NCBI GenBank assembly: GCA_049999725.1
Contig: JBNGIS010007141.1
Coordinates: 39,909-96,265, forward strand
Source of the DNA: Haplomitrium mnioides
Taxonomy: Eukaryota > Marchantiophyta > Haplomitriopsida > Calobryales
Direction of reading: 5' to 3'
DNA: 56,357 nt
Positions 33,901 through 47,314 of the stretch are shown here, one piece after another; positions within the stretch are counted from its first letter, which is position 1, and the number at the start of each line of letters is the position of its first letter. The translations under genes and the position numbers were made by a program. The notes beneath the pieces were generated by a model. The model was not told the origin of the DNA and searched no databases. It saw only the letters and a program-made list of their open reading frames with translations.

Positions 33901-36900
33901 TGTACTGTCAAAAGATAATACTTTGAAAAAAAATAAAGTTGAAATAATTTCAAATAGAATGAAAGACTTGGCAATGATGCACAAGATCTTGAAGATAATT
34001 CTTTGTCTCCAATGGCTGAATTTTCATACGGACCCAATCGATCGGCAAAACATAAGAGTTTTTTATTTGGGCCAAAACCCAAATGAGTGAATCCTTTACG
34101 TGATAATTCATTATCAAAAGTCCATCATGATGAGAGCTTTATAAAGAAAAAGCTTGATATGATATCAATTTTGAAATTGAGGAGAATTTTATGTTGCTAA
34201 AAGAGTTGTTTGTTGTTGTGCTAGGCAGATTTCTTAAGAGCTTTAAGAGAAATGTATTTTCAGCAAAGCATGAAGAATCAAGATATTACCTTGCAATAGA
34301 GAATACAAAGAAAATACTCCAATATTGACAATCAATTTACTCAACATGCCAGTATTGTTGTATGTAGAAGAACTTTCAAGTTAATTTTATCCATAGAGAA
34401 TGATAGAATCCAAAGGATTAAAAATCTCAAGAATGCAAATCTTAGAGGCATTTTTGGAAATAGAGAATTATCTACCAAAGGAGTATTCGTGCCTGAATGG
34501 ATTGACAATGTTTTGCAAGAACACTATAAAAGAATGTCGACTTATGAAGTTTATAATTTTTTGGATAATTTTTCCAAATGGAAAGTTTATAACTATAATA
34601 CAAATTATTTGAAAGAGAAGAACCTCAATTGCATTCTTAATTTTTATGGTTTTACAAAATATTGGAGAATGCATTTTCCAAATGTTAAAATTCCAAATCA
34701 CAATAGATTTGTTGTTTGTAAAACTTGCAAAGAAATTAAATGAATATAGGAGAAATCCATTTTGGAGTTTGACAAAGGTAGAAAATGTTTTTCCCTTTGA
34801 AACCAAAGGTAATTATAATGCTCTTCTTACTTATTGTCTCAAAAGCCGGTTTTACTTAGCTTTCTTTGAAGAGCTAATGCTTGAAGAACTTACTGGATGA
34901 AAGATGTCATTCTAGAGCCAACTAAAGTCAAAGCTTATTCTTGAAGATGTTAAGCTTTGTTATCTTATTTGCACATAGATTTTGTTATTGCTGATTTGAA
35001 TCGTAAATGTAGCTGGAGTAAAAAAAAAACATAGGAATTGTAGATGTTGTGTAATACTCTATGTTCACATATAGTTTCTTATTTTAAGCTTGAATCCAAA
35101 GCACATTGAGAGTCAAATTGTTCTTGTTGTTGTTGGTGACCTTATGCACACATGAGGAATTGTCATTGTTGCTTTGAATCCAAGACATGACTAGAGATAA
35201 ACCGTATCATGAATCATGTTTTTGGTTTGTAACCCTATACGCGCATGGGTTTTGTTATTGCTTATTTCAATCTCAGTTGCTATTATTATCAAAGCAAGCC
35301 ATGAAATATCGTTGTTTCTTTTGCCCTTACGCACATAGGTTTTGCTATTGTTTCTTTAAATCATATACGCGTATAGAGTCAAAGCTAGTGTGGGAGTTGT
35401 AGTTCCTGTTTGTGATAATATAAGGGCAGAGGTTTTGCTTTTCTCTCGTTGAATCTGATGTGCGTGCTGAGTCAAAACAAGTCTAAGATATGTTAGTGTT
35501 GTTTGTTCCCCTAAGCTCACATATGTATTGTTATGGTTATTATGAATCTCCTGCGTTTTAAGAGTAAAAACAAGATTTCAAATTGTTGTTTATCATTTTG
35601 ATCGGTTGCGCTCAAATTTCTTGTTGATATTAGTTTAAATGTTGTTTGCAAATGAAATTATCCTCAAAATTCTTGACATCAAGACATGTTTATTTATATA
35701 TTTTGGTGTTTTTTGTGATGAAGTCAAATATAATCGCCAATTGTTTCCTCATCGTGACTAACAAATACAAGAAATGACAAAATGTGCAAACCATCAAAGA
35801 AAATGTTATGCGGATGGTCAAAAGTACTTGGGCATTGTGATCGATGGAATGGATCAAAAGAGAACAACAATTTCACACTAGTTTTTACCACCAAAAAACA
35901 TTGATAAAGATTGTTTTACAGGTGTGAACACTGTTGGTGTATTAATTTTCAATCATGTTATTTCTTCAAGGGTCTTAACCTACAAAAACTTGGGAAAATA
36001 CTCCAATTTGACAATTATAGTGTTCAATAAATTATTATATGAGTTTGAAAGGCCATTACCGCGCACCTGTTATCCTAAGGTGGACAATACAATATGAGAG
36101 AATAAGAATTCTATTTTACTCGGATATCTTGGTCTCTTGATCACCAAGAATGCTTTCTGAAAAATCAAAGTGGGATTTCTCATGGTTAGCTATACTCACG
36201 ATCAATTTGATCAAATGTTTAGCATATTCTTAAAATGTTTGAAATGTGTGAAGGCTTTTACAATAACGAGTCTTAGCAAGACGTTATAATTGTCTTATAA
36301 CCCTAAACCACAAGTAACTCTTCTAATGAAAACTTGGGATATCAAACTGTTTCTAGAAAAATGTCCCTCATTGGTTCAAAAGATAAGTGACATTACCTTC
36401 AATCAATAATTCAAGTTCAAGTTTAGTGATTTCAAAGCAAATATTTGGAGCAAACAATTTTCAACATATGAATTTTGGTTACTTTTGGATGGCATTTGTC
36501 AACTTATATGTCTACTTGAAGTAGACAGAGTTATTCTAAGTACAATATTGATTTCCTTGAAGGCATATTCTGAAATCAAACGATCTAAAAAACAAGCAAG
36601 AGAAGTTGATGCTCAAGAAGTGGTCTTTACAATTATGGAAAAATATAAGTGAGAATTGCTACAAGTTCTTTACAAATTCGTATATTCAATGGTGGAATGA
36701 CTTTTTCCTTGCCCAATTAGAAATTGTCGTCTACATCCTTGAAAGAAAAAAAATGATGACTCAAAAACAAAATTCACCTTAAGTTTCCAACTTTACAATT
36801 TGCAAACACTTGTAATGATTCTCAAAATGTTCATCTAATCTCTCAATTTGATGCTCACAAGCCAAAGTAAGATGCCCTAGTAGAACGTAAGCTTTCTACA

Positions 36901-37402
36901 TACCTAGAAATCTATGATAGAGCATCTAGACCGCGAGAAAAGACTTTTTCACATTAAACAAAATACAAGTACAAATTTAGCAACCTATATGATGTGAAAG
37001 CCAAAATGCATATTTTTGTTGTTGCATCACTTGACCCAGTAAGACTACTGTTTTGGATTGCCAAAGTTTTCAAATTTTTTTCATTTGATAAGAAACAACC
37101 TTCAAACCCAAAATAAGTACATGTTTAATGGTTTGCTTGTGAGGTTAACTATACGATTTCAAGACATACTTTCCAAAAAAAAAAATAACATCTACAAAAA
37201 GAAAACCCAAATCCCAATTACATATCGGTGTTCTTGATGTAACTTTGATCACAATTCTCTCTTTTGATTTGAAGGACAAAAAGCAATCAAACTTGAAGTG
37301 CTTGAAAGAGTTTCAATGAGCCTCATCAATATTAAGGCAGATCGCGAGAATCTTGATGAATCTTCTAAAGCTGAATATGAGAAAATGGATATGGGTGACT
37401 AA
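33901..37402 (+). pseudogene. DUF7869-like transposase gene (copy D)
   Basis: Part of the N-terminal exon is open: GVFVPEWIDNVLQEHYKRMS (near 34490), then the MHFPNVKIPNHNRFVVCKTC block with CxxC (34667-34740). A GTAGAA donor lies at 34778 after GACAAAG, and the last exon starts near 35724. It contains the IVIDGMDQKR block (35840), KVDNTI..ENKN (36080, Asp kept), YTHDQFDQMFS (36190), the IWSKQFST region (36440) and GD-TAA at 37400. The intron carries weak palindromic units (35140-35480). Several stops. It shares its gypsy-interrupted tail with copy B, showing that the two arose from one parent. Confidence 0.7.
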
Positions 37403-37881
37403 AGTTATTTAGAAACTCTATTGTTTATAGAGTACTTTCAACTTATGTTGTATTTTAAGTCTATATATTTTATAAAGTATATGAGAACTTTATTTAAGAA
37501 ATTTTCTGTTGTTGAGACAAACTTATGTACAAGCTTGAAGTTTTTAGAGTTAATCATTTCTAGTTGATTCTTATCATTTGCAAATGAAATTTAAAGAATC
37601 AATAATAATCTTCAATTTGTTTGTCAAACATTTTTAGATCCAAAATATTACCAATTGTCTTCCTACTACATTTTTAGCTAGAAGAATTTCAATGTTTTTG
37701 GCTAATGAGTCCTTTAGTATAGATCTTCTGGATTCCAAAAACATGTGCCCACGTTGACTACTTAATCCTTTGCTAGCAATGACTTTGATATAAAACTCAA
37801 AACACTTTATGTGCTTTGACTCTAATGTTGAACTTGACCATTTGTACTCACAGACTTTGATCCAAAAATTAGAGCTTTAAA
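37403..37881 (+). other. 3' tail of copy D, left of the gypsy insertion
   Basis: AT-rich and noncoding. It ends TTAAA (37877-37881), the counterpart of CTAAG in copy B with two transitions. The tail continues at 44842. Confidence 0.7.
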
Positions 37882-38287
37882 TGTAAAAGAGCTCAAAGAC
37901 CGATCTCCAAATAAGTAACAACTTTAAGATAACTCTAGTAGAGTTACACAACTAAAGGCCAATAACCAAACAAAAGCTAAGCGAGCTAGCTAAAGCCAAA
38001 CAACCACAGAGCCAAATTGAATTGAGATGAACTCCAAAATGAGAAGTGGAGCTATGAAACCCTTCTATATATACAAGAGAAGAAGGTGTCATCACTCTTT
38101 CTTCACTTACAAGTCACTTCTAATTTCCACCCTAAATTGATCACTTAGAAGTCACTTCTAATTTCAGCTCTAAAAGTGACTTCGAAGGCAAGTAATCTAA
38201 TGTCAACCCTAAAAGTGACCCCCTACTACTTCCTTCACTTCTATCTATTTCTTATAAAAAGCACAACCTCATGCTTGCACTATTATA
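37882..38287 (-). repeat. Gypsy 3' LTR
   Basis: 406 bp, starting TGTAAAAGAGCTCAAAGAC and ending GCACTATTATA on the plus strand. It contains TCTATATATACAAG, a possible TATA region, and repeated CACTTCTAATTT blocks. Confidence 0.88.
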
Positions 38288-39042
38288 TAAGCCCCCCTTC
38301 CTAATTGATGATGTCTTCATCATTGCCACAACTTTCAAAAATTTGAATAGCCTCTTGAGCATTCTCAAGGTTTGAACAAGGTTCTCAAGTAGCATCATGA
38401 AGTAGATAGCCTTTCCACAAAACCTTGTATTGAACTTATGGATGCCGCCTTCACTTAATAACTCTTTTCACTAAAGTGCGACTCGCTTAAAATTCTTCTT
38501 GATAATCAAGAACAATAACCGAAGGAGGAAGTTGAATACAATTTGGAAAAGAAGATGGACTAGGTATAAAAGGCTTAAGCTTAGAAACATGGAACATATG
38601 ATCAATCTTCATATGAAGACAAAGATTGAATTTGTAAGCAACAAGAGAAATAACTTGAGAAATAGATAAAGGACCAATCCAAGCAAGAGATAACTTATGA
38701 ACTTGAGTATCTAAAGACAATGGAAGATCATGAGTAGAAAACATAACTTGGTCACCTAAAACATAAGAGGACTCATAATGACAACTATCAAGATATTATT
38801 TTTGCCAGTTTTGAGCAATAGTAAGATGGTTTGCAAGCATCTTGGAAAGAAGAAGATAAACAAGATCAAAATGTAGAAATACTTGGAGCATTAGAAGAAG
38901 AAAGAGAAAGCAAACCATCGAAAACAAGAGAATGTTGACTTAGATTAAGAAAAAAACCAGTACTTGCTTGTTTGGAGTTGTTGTAGGCAAACTCCACACT
39001 TTGTAAGAAACTATCTCAATCGGTGTGATAAACATTGATGAA
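38288..39042 (-). pseudogene. Gypsy integrase C-terminus and chromodomain
   Basis: The minus strand carries WDSFL-type and FAYNNSKQA-type sequence (about 38980), VMFSTHDLPLSLDTQ, MKIDHMFHVSKLK and the chromodomain-linked LDYQEEF. Decayed KVLWKGY and ATWEP positions follow toward 38380, with stops replacing some residues. This is the uninterrupted reference for the target site of element C (GGCTTAAGCTTAG at 38569-38581). Confidence 0.8.
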
Positions 39043-40797
39043 TGCTATCGCGTGGCAGTTTTCTTGTTCTAGGAATACGTAGAGTATATGGTTGTAGAGA
39101 GTGTTATCCAAATGGCAGAAGCTCTGTGGTTCAGTGGTTTGGAATGAACACCTTTGACAAAGATTTATGTTCTCATGCCTTTCCTACATTCAATAAATTT
39201 TTGATCACAAACAAAAAAAAATTAGTTTTCTCCAACTCTTTGTTCGAGTGTTGTCAAGGAGAATGCATGGCTTGCTTGTTGGTAGGGTCTGAAACTCTCA
39301 GGCTGAAAACCAGGGTGCAAGATAAATCTGTATGAAAATTCTCAGCTCAAAATCTTGAGCAAATTGGTCATTACTCTCAAAGATTCAATGTTGTTTGAGA
39401 AAAACCGAACAAAATAACACCTCTAAACTTCCTAGGTAGTAACTTCTTCACTTCAGATACAATAGCCTTGAAACTTCACACACTATTGTACCATACTACC
39501 ATCTTTAGGTTCCCAAATTCTCAATTGATACTCTGCTCTTGATAGAATGCAAGAATTCACAACTCAAAGTCGAATGAGGAGTGAATTCGAAATAACCTTT
39601 CAATCGGTACTCAATCTTCAACTCACTGTTACAGAATGACCCAAACTCCAATTGAATCAAAACTTGTCTTCAAATTATATCCCTTGTCATCAGCTTTCCA
39701 ATGGTACTCTGCTTGTTTCCAGATTCTTTGTACACTTGATTCTATTGCTTGAAAGACAATCTGCCCTTCAATTTGACCCCTTCACCTTCAAACACTCATA
39801 AGTATTTTTTCAAAGCTCCAAACGACTTGAAATTCATTGCAAAGGGATGCCAATCCTCTTGATATTTTGATCCTTGCCTTGCACGAACTCCACTCTTTCT
39901 GGAAACTCCTCAAACCTTCAGAAAAACAAACTGCCTCCTCTCTTTCCTTTAGGTTTTTACTAACTTCAAGTTAAATCACTTTTCTTTTTGGTATAAGAAC
40001 CATAGAACATAAGCTATTTGTGTTGAAAGAAAACAAAGAGGAAAGAAACAGAAGGTAAAATTGAGCCCTCTTCAATCAGATGATCATTTGGCGACACTTC
40101 ACCAGTTGTAGCTCCGACTATTCAACATTTACCGAAAACCGAAACACTCTTCGACAACAATTTGAGAAACACCTCTCCACATCAAGTCAGAATGTAGATA
40201 GTAAGGTCCCATTGTTCTCCATAGGTGATGATTGGTAACAACACAAGAATTGGTGAATTCATCACTGAAGTTAGAAAATTATCACCGAAGTGATATACTA
40301 TCCATTGTCGGAAGTGGTCTCGAGGAATTATCCGCAGCCCGATGAAGAATGGATTTGGAAGAGGAAAATTAGGAGCAAAAAATAATTCTCTGTCCATTTC
40401 CAAGATTGCCACCCATAAGATCCTTCAACTCCACTGTAGAACCTTCGTGCCTCGAGCGCCCATTCCCCTCTTCGATATCTGTCCCTTACTGGTTGTTCCT
40501 CTCGATGACCCCCCTTCTTCCTCGCTACTTTCTCTATTATCTTCAAAATATCTGACAGCATAATCCAAAAGAATCCATGAACAACCAATAGGATGGTCTT
40601 GTCCTTATCTACGGGATCTCAAGAATCTTCCACGTAGTACTGGCAAGCTCTACTTTTGCATTTCTAGAAGCTTCTTGATAGATGCTTTGTCGCTTCTTCT
40701 TGACTTTTCTCTAAACTTGTCCATAGTAAGAGTGATTTTTTTCTCCTTTCTTCTTGTTACCTTTCACACACTTGCCGAACCACAACACGAAAACACA
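39043..40797. mobile_element. TG...CA-bounded 1.76 kb insertion, solo-LTR-like
   Basis: It splits the gypsy integrase between the block before WDSFLP and the QTDGQAER block. It starts TGCTATCGCGTGG and ends AAAACACA. Flanks are TGAA (39039-39042) and CGAA (40798-40801), a 4 bp duplication with one transition. It is GC-richer than its surroundings, has no convincing ORF, and a decayed relative lies at 12121-13050. A solo LTR of a large element is the simplest reading. Confidence 0.5.
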
Positions 40798-43460
40798 CGA
40801 AGCATATCATCTACAATACGATTAAACGCTCCGCTTGCCCATCTGTTTGAGAATAAAAAGTAGTAGATATAGAAATTTTGGTTCCTTAAAGTTTGAACAA
40901 CTCTCGTTAAAACTTTCTAGTGAAACGCATTTCTCTATTTGATATTAACATCTTAGACATTCCATGAAGACGAAAGACCATACCAAATTAAAATTTTTCC
41001 AATTGTAGAGCATCTATTATATCCACCATCGGTGCTAAATGAATATGCTTGCTAAACCTATCCACAAACACCACAATAATAGCAAACTCATGAGGCGTAG
41101 TTGGAAGTGAAGTGACAAGATACAAACTTACTTGTTCCCAATGAGAAATACGAATTGGTAGTGGTTGAAGAAGGCCCGTTGGCTTTTGATTTGAAGCTTT
41201 ATTTTGTTGACAACTTTTACATCAACAAACAAAACCATGAACATCTCAAGCCAAGATAGGACACCACCAAGTATGTTCAAGCAACTTTATAGTTTTTTGT
41301 ACTCTAAAATGCCATGAGATAAGAATATCATACCTCTCTTGTAAACGAGCCATTTGAATCATATCATCTTGTGGAACACATATTTGATAACCTTAATATA
41401 GAATACTATATTGAATGGAAAAGAATGATACTCACTATTGTTGATGGCCAATCGTGCCTAAACAAGACTAAGAAAAACATCTTCTTGTAGTTTCTGATGA
41501 CAACTCCTATTAGTTGCCTCATCCAAATGTAATATGCTAATGTTTGCCACATTTATTGTATTCACTTGATGATCTAGCCTTTGTGAAAACGGATCAAGAA
41601 TTGTGTAGAATCTTCTAAGCTTGTACTCTAGCTTGATATCAAAGAGCTGCAATTGATCTTCCCATCGGTGTTGACAATTTGTTATATTTTCCAAATGGAT
41701 TGCTTGTAACAATGGCTTGTGATTAGTGTATTTATATAAGCAAAGGTCTTTCCAAAAGAGAGTGTCTCCATACATTGGTAGCATAAACCATTGCCAATTG
41801 CTCTCGATCCTTTGTAGAGTAATTTCTCTGCGCCGCATTTAATCGACAAGACATGATGACAATTGGATGAAGTCTATCCTTAAACTATTGCTGCAAAACT
41901 ACTCCAATAACAAAAATAGAAGCATCAAAATCAACTATAGAACATACCTTTGGATCATATAACTGTAGAATAAGACAAGAAGAGACTGCATCTTTGAGTT
42001 GTTGAAATGCCACTTGCTCTTTGGTTGTCCATTGAAACTTGACCTCCTAGCATAGTAGATCTATAAGTGGTGCAACAATATGTGCATAATAATGGATGAA
42101 TTGTCGACAGAAGCTTGCCAATCCATTGAAGGTTCTAATGTCCTTTGCCTTCTTTGGTGTTGGCCACTCTATAATGGCCTTAATTTTCTCTTCTTCCATC
42201 TTGATATCATTCGCAGACACCTTGTACCTTAGGTAAATAACCTCTTGCTTCCAAAATTTGCACTTGGATTTCTTGCAATAAAACTTCCAATCGAGCAATC
42301 TTTGCAATACTTCTTTCAAATAATTGCAATGCTCAACTTTAGTTTTACTAAAAATAAGAATGTCATCCAAGAATACCAAAACTAACTTATCCAATAACCC
42401 ATCAAAAATTTGATGCATTTGATCAATGAATATGGTTGGAGCATTAGTGAGACAAAATGTAAGGACCTTCCACTCAAAATGTCCGCACCTCATGCAAAAA
42501 GCTATGTTTGGCACATCACTTGGCTTGATAGAAATTCGCCAATAACCACTTCAAAGATCTAGCTTACCAAAGAATCGTACACCAAAGAATTGACCCAAAA
42601 AATCATCAATACGTGGCAAAAGATAAGCATTCTTTACGGTTTGATTATTCAAACCATGATAATCTATGCAAAGACAAAAGCCACCATCTTTCTTCAGTAC
42701 AAAGAATATCAGTGCTCCCCAAGGCAAAGTGTTATGTTGAATGAAATCCTTCTCAAGAAGAAATATCAAGGTTTGTAAAGCTTGTCCGAATCTTGTGGCA
42801 ATATTTGGTATATGAAATCGATTATAAAGAATACTTTATGGTATTTACTCAATTGAAATGAGCATTCCACGATGATCTATTAACCTTTTTGGCAAATCAT
42901 CTGGAAACACATGTGAAAACTTCTTCAAAATAGCATCAATCATTGAGGTTGGTATAGATTTCCCTCCCTCCTTATTCAAGTTCACGATATGCTTGATCCA
43001 TACAACAAAGATAGGCAACTCTTTCTCCATCAAAGCATTATGCTGATCTGATTTTAGCCTTTTCACCAACAGTGTCGGACGTCTCAAAACAGATTGCTTT
43101 CTTTGTAAAGTAACTTGAATTTTTTGTTTTTCCCAATCAACTTGAGCAGTTCAATTTTCAAGGCAAGACAAGCCCAAAACAATATCATATTGTACGCATG
43201 CAATAACAAAATCTGTAGATTCTTTATACTCTTTGCCAATTCTTAGAAGAAATGGGTTGTGCAAGGAGAACACATCATGTTTTTGGCCATCGGTCATAGT
43301 TACAAAATTTGATAGACAAAGATTTAACTTTGATCTTCTTCGCAAAATGTAATGATATGAAATTTTCAAAACTTTCACAGTCTACCAACATTCTACAAGA
43401 ATGCTCATCAATCATATCATCCAAATGAAACAAAATGCTTCAAATTCTTGTCAGGATTTT
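40798..43460 (-). pseudogene. Gypsy protease, RT, RNase H and integrase core
   Basis: Minus strand from 43440: a protease remnant (SCRMLVD, then MTDGQKHDVFSL, and YDIVLGLSCLEN). RT follows at 42047-42770 with KKDGGFCLCIDYHGLN, FFGKLDL and the catalytic VFLDDILIFSK near 42350, then the connection block GLASFCRQFIHYY. RNase H is at 41458-42000 (YKYTNHKPLLQAI, then DIKLEYK). Integrase follows with HPQTDGQ-type QTDGQAER near 40840. Frameshifts and stops break it into pieces; the RT piece is the best preserved. Confidence 0.85.
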
Positions 43461-44400
43461 AATTCCATTGGAACTAATCAAGCTCTCAGTAAACTGCTCG
43501 ACTGTTTTTACTGAGGTTTGTTGTTTCTCTGCTTTTCTTCTTCAACAATTTCTGCTTGAGTAAGAGCACGTGGTCGACCTAGTCGATGTGGGAAATTTAC
43601 GATTATATAGCCAAGTTGTCGATAATAAAAACATCCTCTACTTTGGCATAGACGCTCACTCTCCACATCAGTGGGTGCCACTCTTTGCGCTGCATTAATC
43701 TCCATAGGTACAACCTTTTTTGGTAGCACACAAACATTTGGTAAAGCTTGTTGTGGTCATGGCCTAACTTTGATAGTTGATAGCAATGAGTCATACCATT
43801 CAGTCATACGTATTGCTTCTTCTAGTTGAGAGGGCTCTCTCATTGTCACTTCCATTCTAGTGCGAGGCTTCAATCCTCAAACAAAACGATCTAAAGCTTC
43901 TTCTTTTCCTATAATAGGAATTTGCATAATGATATTTTTGAAATTTTGCGACATAGCTTCTTACCGTACCAAGTTGCTTCAATTTTGCCAAATAATCTCT
44001 TGTCGTCTTTAGAACATTCAAAACCCTACATCTTAGATTCACCACTTCTTTGAACTCTTGCCAAGAAGCAATTGGAGCTAAAATTCCACGTTGAGTTATC
44101 TCCACCAAGTTTTTACCACTTCCTCCAATTCACTTGCAACAAATAGAGTTTTTTGACCATCCTCGCTTATAATAGTAGCATCAAAATGTCACTTCCAATC
44201 AAACAAGAAATTCTCAAATGAGCTAAGAACTATATTCTCATCATATGCTTTTGGTTTGAGAAACTGCACATGACTTTCTTCTTCTTGAAAATGTGCCATG
44301 CCATCTTTCTCATTTGCATTTGAACCTCTAGAAGGTAAGAAAGAGGTTCAATTTGTTGTTGCATCGCTTGCATCCTTGTTTTTTGATTCTCCATTCCACC
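43461..44400 (-). pseudogene. Gypsy gag
   Basis: The minus strand contains a gag stretch (LAPIASWQEFKEVVNLRCR, then LAKLKQLGTVRSYVAKFQ at 43857-44108) and a decayed zinc knuckle CFYYRQLGYIIVNFP (near 43620) in which most Cys/His positions have changed. The first residues lie next to the primer site at 44426. Confidence 0.75.
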
Positions 44401-44426
44401 AAAAAAAGTCGTAGCTCTTATACTAA

Positions 44427-44841
44427 TGTAAAAGAACTCACAAACCAACTTCTAAATAAGTAATAACTTCAAGATAACTCTAATAGAGCTACACAATTCA
44501 AGGCCAATAAGCAAACAAAAGACAAGAGAGCTACTAAAAGCTAAGCAACCAAAGAGCCAAAGTGAATTGAGAGGAACTCTAGAATGAAGAGTGGGGCTAT
44601 GAAACCCTTCTATATATACAAGAGAAGAGGATGCCATCCCTTTTTCTTCACTTATAATTCACTTCTAATTTCAACCCTAAATCAATCACTTAGAAGTCAC
44701 TTCTAATTTCAACCCTAAAACTCTAAAGTGACTTTGAAGGCAAGTAATCTAATATCAACCTTAAAAATATGCCTCTCTACTACTTCCTTCACTCCTCTCT
44801 ATTTTTTATAAATAACACAACCTCATGTTTGTACTACTACA
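44427..44841 (-). repeat. Gypsy 5' LTR
   Basis: 415 bp, TGTAAAAGAACTCAC to TACTACTACA on the plus strand. It is followed by the target duplication CTAAG at 44842-44846. Confidence 0.9.
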
Positions 44842-45620
44842 CTAAGCATGTCTAGAGTTTGTTGTTGAACTCAGAACCTTAAGCACTCATAGACTTTGAT
44901 CTAGAACTCGAAACCCTATGCACACATAGACTTTGATGTGCAAGTCAAAACCTTTTGTGCGCATAAATTTTGATGTAGAAGTCGATGCTTTATGCATACA
45001 TAAACTCTGATATAGAACCCAAAACTTTGTACATGCAAAGACTACTATGTAAAACCTAGAACCTTAAACACTCAAAGAATCCGATGTGGCACTCAAAACT
45101 CCTTTGTTCATATGAACTCTACTATGAAACTTAGAGCACTAGACATGTTTAGACTCTGAAGCAAATTGCTAAATCCACTACTTGTTTGGTTGCTCCAACG
45201 TTTTTGATTTTGAGTTTGACTTCTTTATGCATATGAATCTCTGAATTTCATACACTTTTGAATTGTTAAACCTTTGTAAAACATGACTACTTCATCCTTT
45301 ATGTGTATGAATTTTGAAGTAGCACAGAAAGCCTCTTTCTTGCTTGGACTTCAAAATAGAGCTCTAAACTCCATGCAAGGTTTGGTTTTTCTGTAGTTTT
45401 TGTGCCTTTGGACTCTTTAATGATTCATTTGACTTCTGGTTCGCTTGGGATTTTCCTCAAGCATTCTATTTATTTTTCAAAAAAAAAGAGCTTTTAGTAG
45501 CACCATGTCTATGTGCGCATGAAGTTTGTGCAACCAAATTTATTTCAAAATGACTTAATTTTGACATTTGTTTCAAATTTTTGGTTTCAAAATGTATTCT
45601 ATCTAAAATTCAAGTTTTTG
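44842..45620 (+). other. Remaining 3' tail of copy D
   Basis: Continues the DUF7869 element tail after the gypsy insertion. Repeated CCTATGCACACATAGACTTTG-like units (44880-45120) and GAGCACCATGTCTATGTGCG-like sequence (45490-45530) match 9540-10600 of copy A. No TIR was found where it fades out at about 45620. Confidence 0.65.
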
Positions 45621-47314
45621 TAGAAACAAATGACAATTCTTAGTATTGGAATTGGTTTCAAATCCCAACCTGCATGTGGAATTGTAGAGATAATTGTAAG
45701 TGTTGCCATATCTAGATCTACACACTCTAAATTTTTGAGGTTCAAAAAGCAAATGTTTTCTAATGTTGTTTGAACATCTCTCTAAATGCATCCTTCTCTT
45801 GAGGTAAAAGAAACTCTCATGATCTAATCTTCAACTCTTCTAATATAGTTGAAGTAAACTTCTGCCCAATTTTTAGTATCTCTTTTAAAATATGCTATCT
45901 TGAAGCTTGTTTTACTTGCTAACTAGAGTCACTTAGAAGCGATTAAGCTACAAGTTTAACCTTCTTCTTCATCGTCTTATAAATAGTCTCCACTTTACCC
46001 TCTAGTTTTGTAAATGATTTAGTTGCTTAATATATTTTCTTGAATGTAATTGCCTCACCTTGTTATCGCCTCAAAATCCAATAGTAGTAACCGTTTCTAG
46101 AAAATCTTCAATTCTTCTTTCACAACATACAACTGGATTTGCTTCTTTTTCATCAATCACATACATTTTTTTGAAGTTTTTTTTTCAATTTCTTTAGTTT
46201 CTTTTCTCTCCCATCTAAGCAAATTTATATATTATATATGTATAGCAAATTCACTCTCAAAATACTTCACAACTCTTTGACAAAATGTACTTTCTTTTTT
46301 TAGCAAGAGCATATCTTTGACCACACTACCATTGTCTCACTCTATTATGGTACCCAATTAAAATCTTAAAACTCCTCCATGATTGTTGGTAGAGAATAGT
46401 TTCCAAAGCTATCTAGATTCCTCTCATGGTTTGCATAGAGAACTAGAAACCACACTACTTTCTTTCTTTCTTGACTTCTTACTCAAACATATATTGATAC
46501 ATAATCTAAGATTTTTTTTCTATCTTTACAATTGCAATATTAGGTTGTCTAATAATCACTAGATAAGATATGCTTCTTACACAAAGAAGTTTTTTTCTAT
46601 AATCACATCTTCAACCTTCACTCTTACATTTGGACAAGCTCTAAAGAGCTTTGCTTGTGTATTATTTGTTGTTTGAATCATCTAACCATGATTTTATCAA
46701 ATTGGCACTTTCTTTGCTTGTAGATGTATCTAGACACAAGATTAATCTATGATCTCTAATTAATAAGTACAAATATTGAAAGTGAGAAGTTTTCTATCTT
46801 GACCACAAATTCAGTAGTGGCTCGAGCCTAGTGGCTTTTTGAAAAATAACTCAAGGATTTTCTGCATCTTATGAGTAGTACAACATCGAGAAAATTCTAG
46901 CTCCTCTTCTTTGTGACTCTTGTCTCAAAAGCATAGACTCCATTTCTCAAAACTTACATATATATACTCTATTTATCAAAATCAAACAAGTTTCTTTTGC
47001 AAGCAAGGACTTCATCATTCATAGTTTTTTAATGTATGCTTTCAAAATCAAAATGAAGCAAGTAAGACTATGTGGACATAGGCTTCACCTCTTACATCTT
47101 CAAAACATGCACTCTAAATATAAAAATAAAACAATATTTCTCAAGTAAACACGAACTTCATCATTAGTAGTTTCTATACACGTAATTATAAGATTAAAAA
47201 AAACAAGAATGACTATGCGTGCATGGACTTTTTTGCTTACATATTTTCATATTATCATCCATTTTATCAAAAACTCGTTCAATCAAACACAAACTTCTAT
47301 GCAAGCATGGAATT
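45621..47314. other. Unassigned decayed repeat sequence
   Basis: Very AT-rich, with stops in all frames. No domain, LTR or TIR is recognisable. One palindromic unit (GACTATGCGTGCATGGAC) at about 47211 suggests the right part is the 3' flank of methyltransferase copy G. Confidence 0.4.

Larger units (their letters stand above)
37882..44841 (-). mobile_element. Nearly full-length chromodomain Ty3/gypsy element
   Basis: LTRs lie at 37882-38287 and 44427-44841. The polypurine tract on the minus strand is AGGAAGGGGGG (near 38295). The primer site next to the right LTR reads TTAGTATAAGAGCTACGA, a decayed initiator tRNA-Met site (TGGTATCAGAGC). The coding order on the minus strand is gag, protease, RT, RNase H, integrase, chromodomain. 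It is inserted in the 3' tail of copy D. The right-hand duplication CTAAG (44842-44846) matches the one preserved in copy B. A 1.76 kb insertion (39043-40797) breaks integrase. Confidence 0.9.

Noticed and set aside
40328-40588. 86-residue minus-strand frame in the 39043-40797 insertion
   Set aside because: No recognisable domain and no support from the related repeat at 12121.
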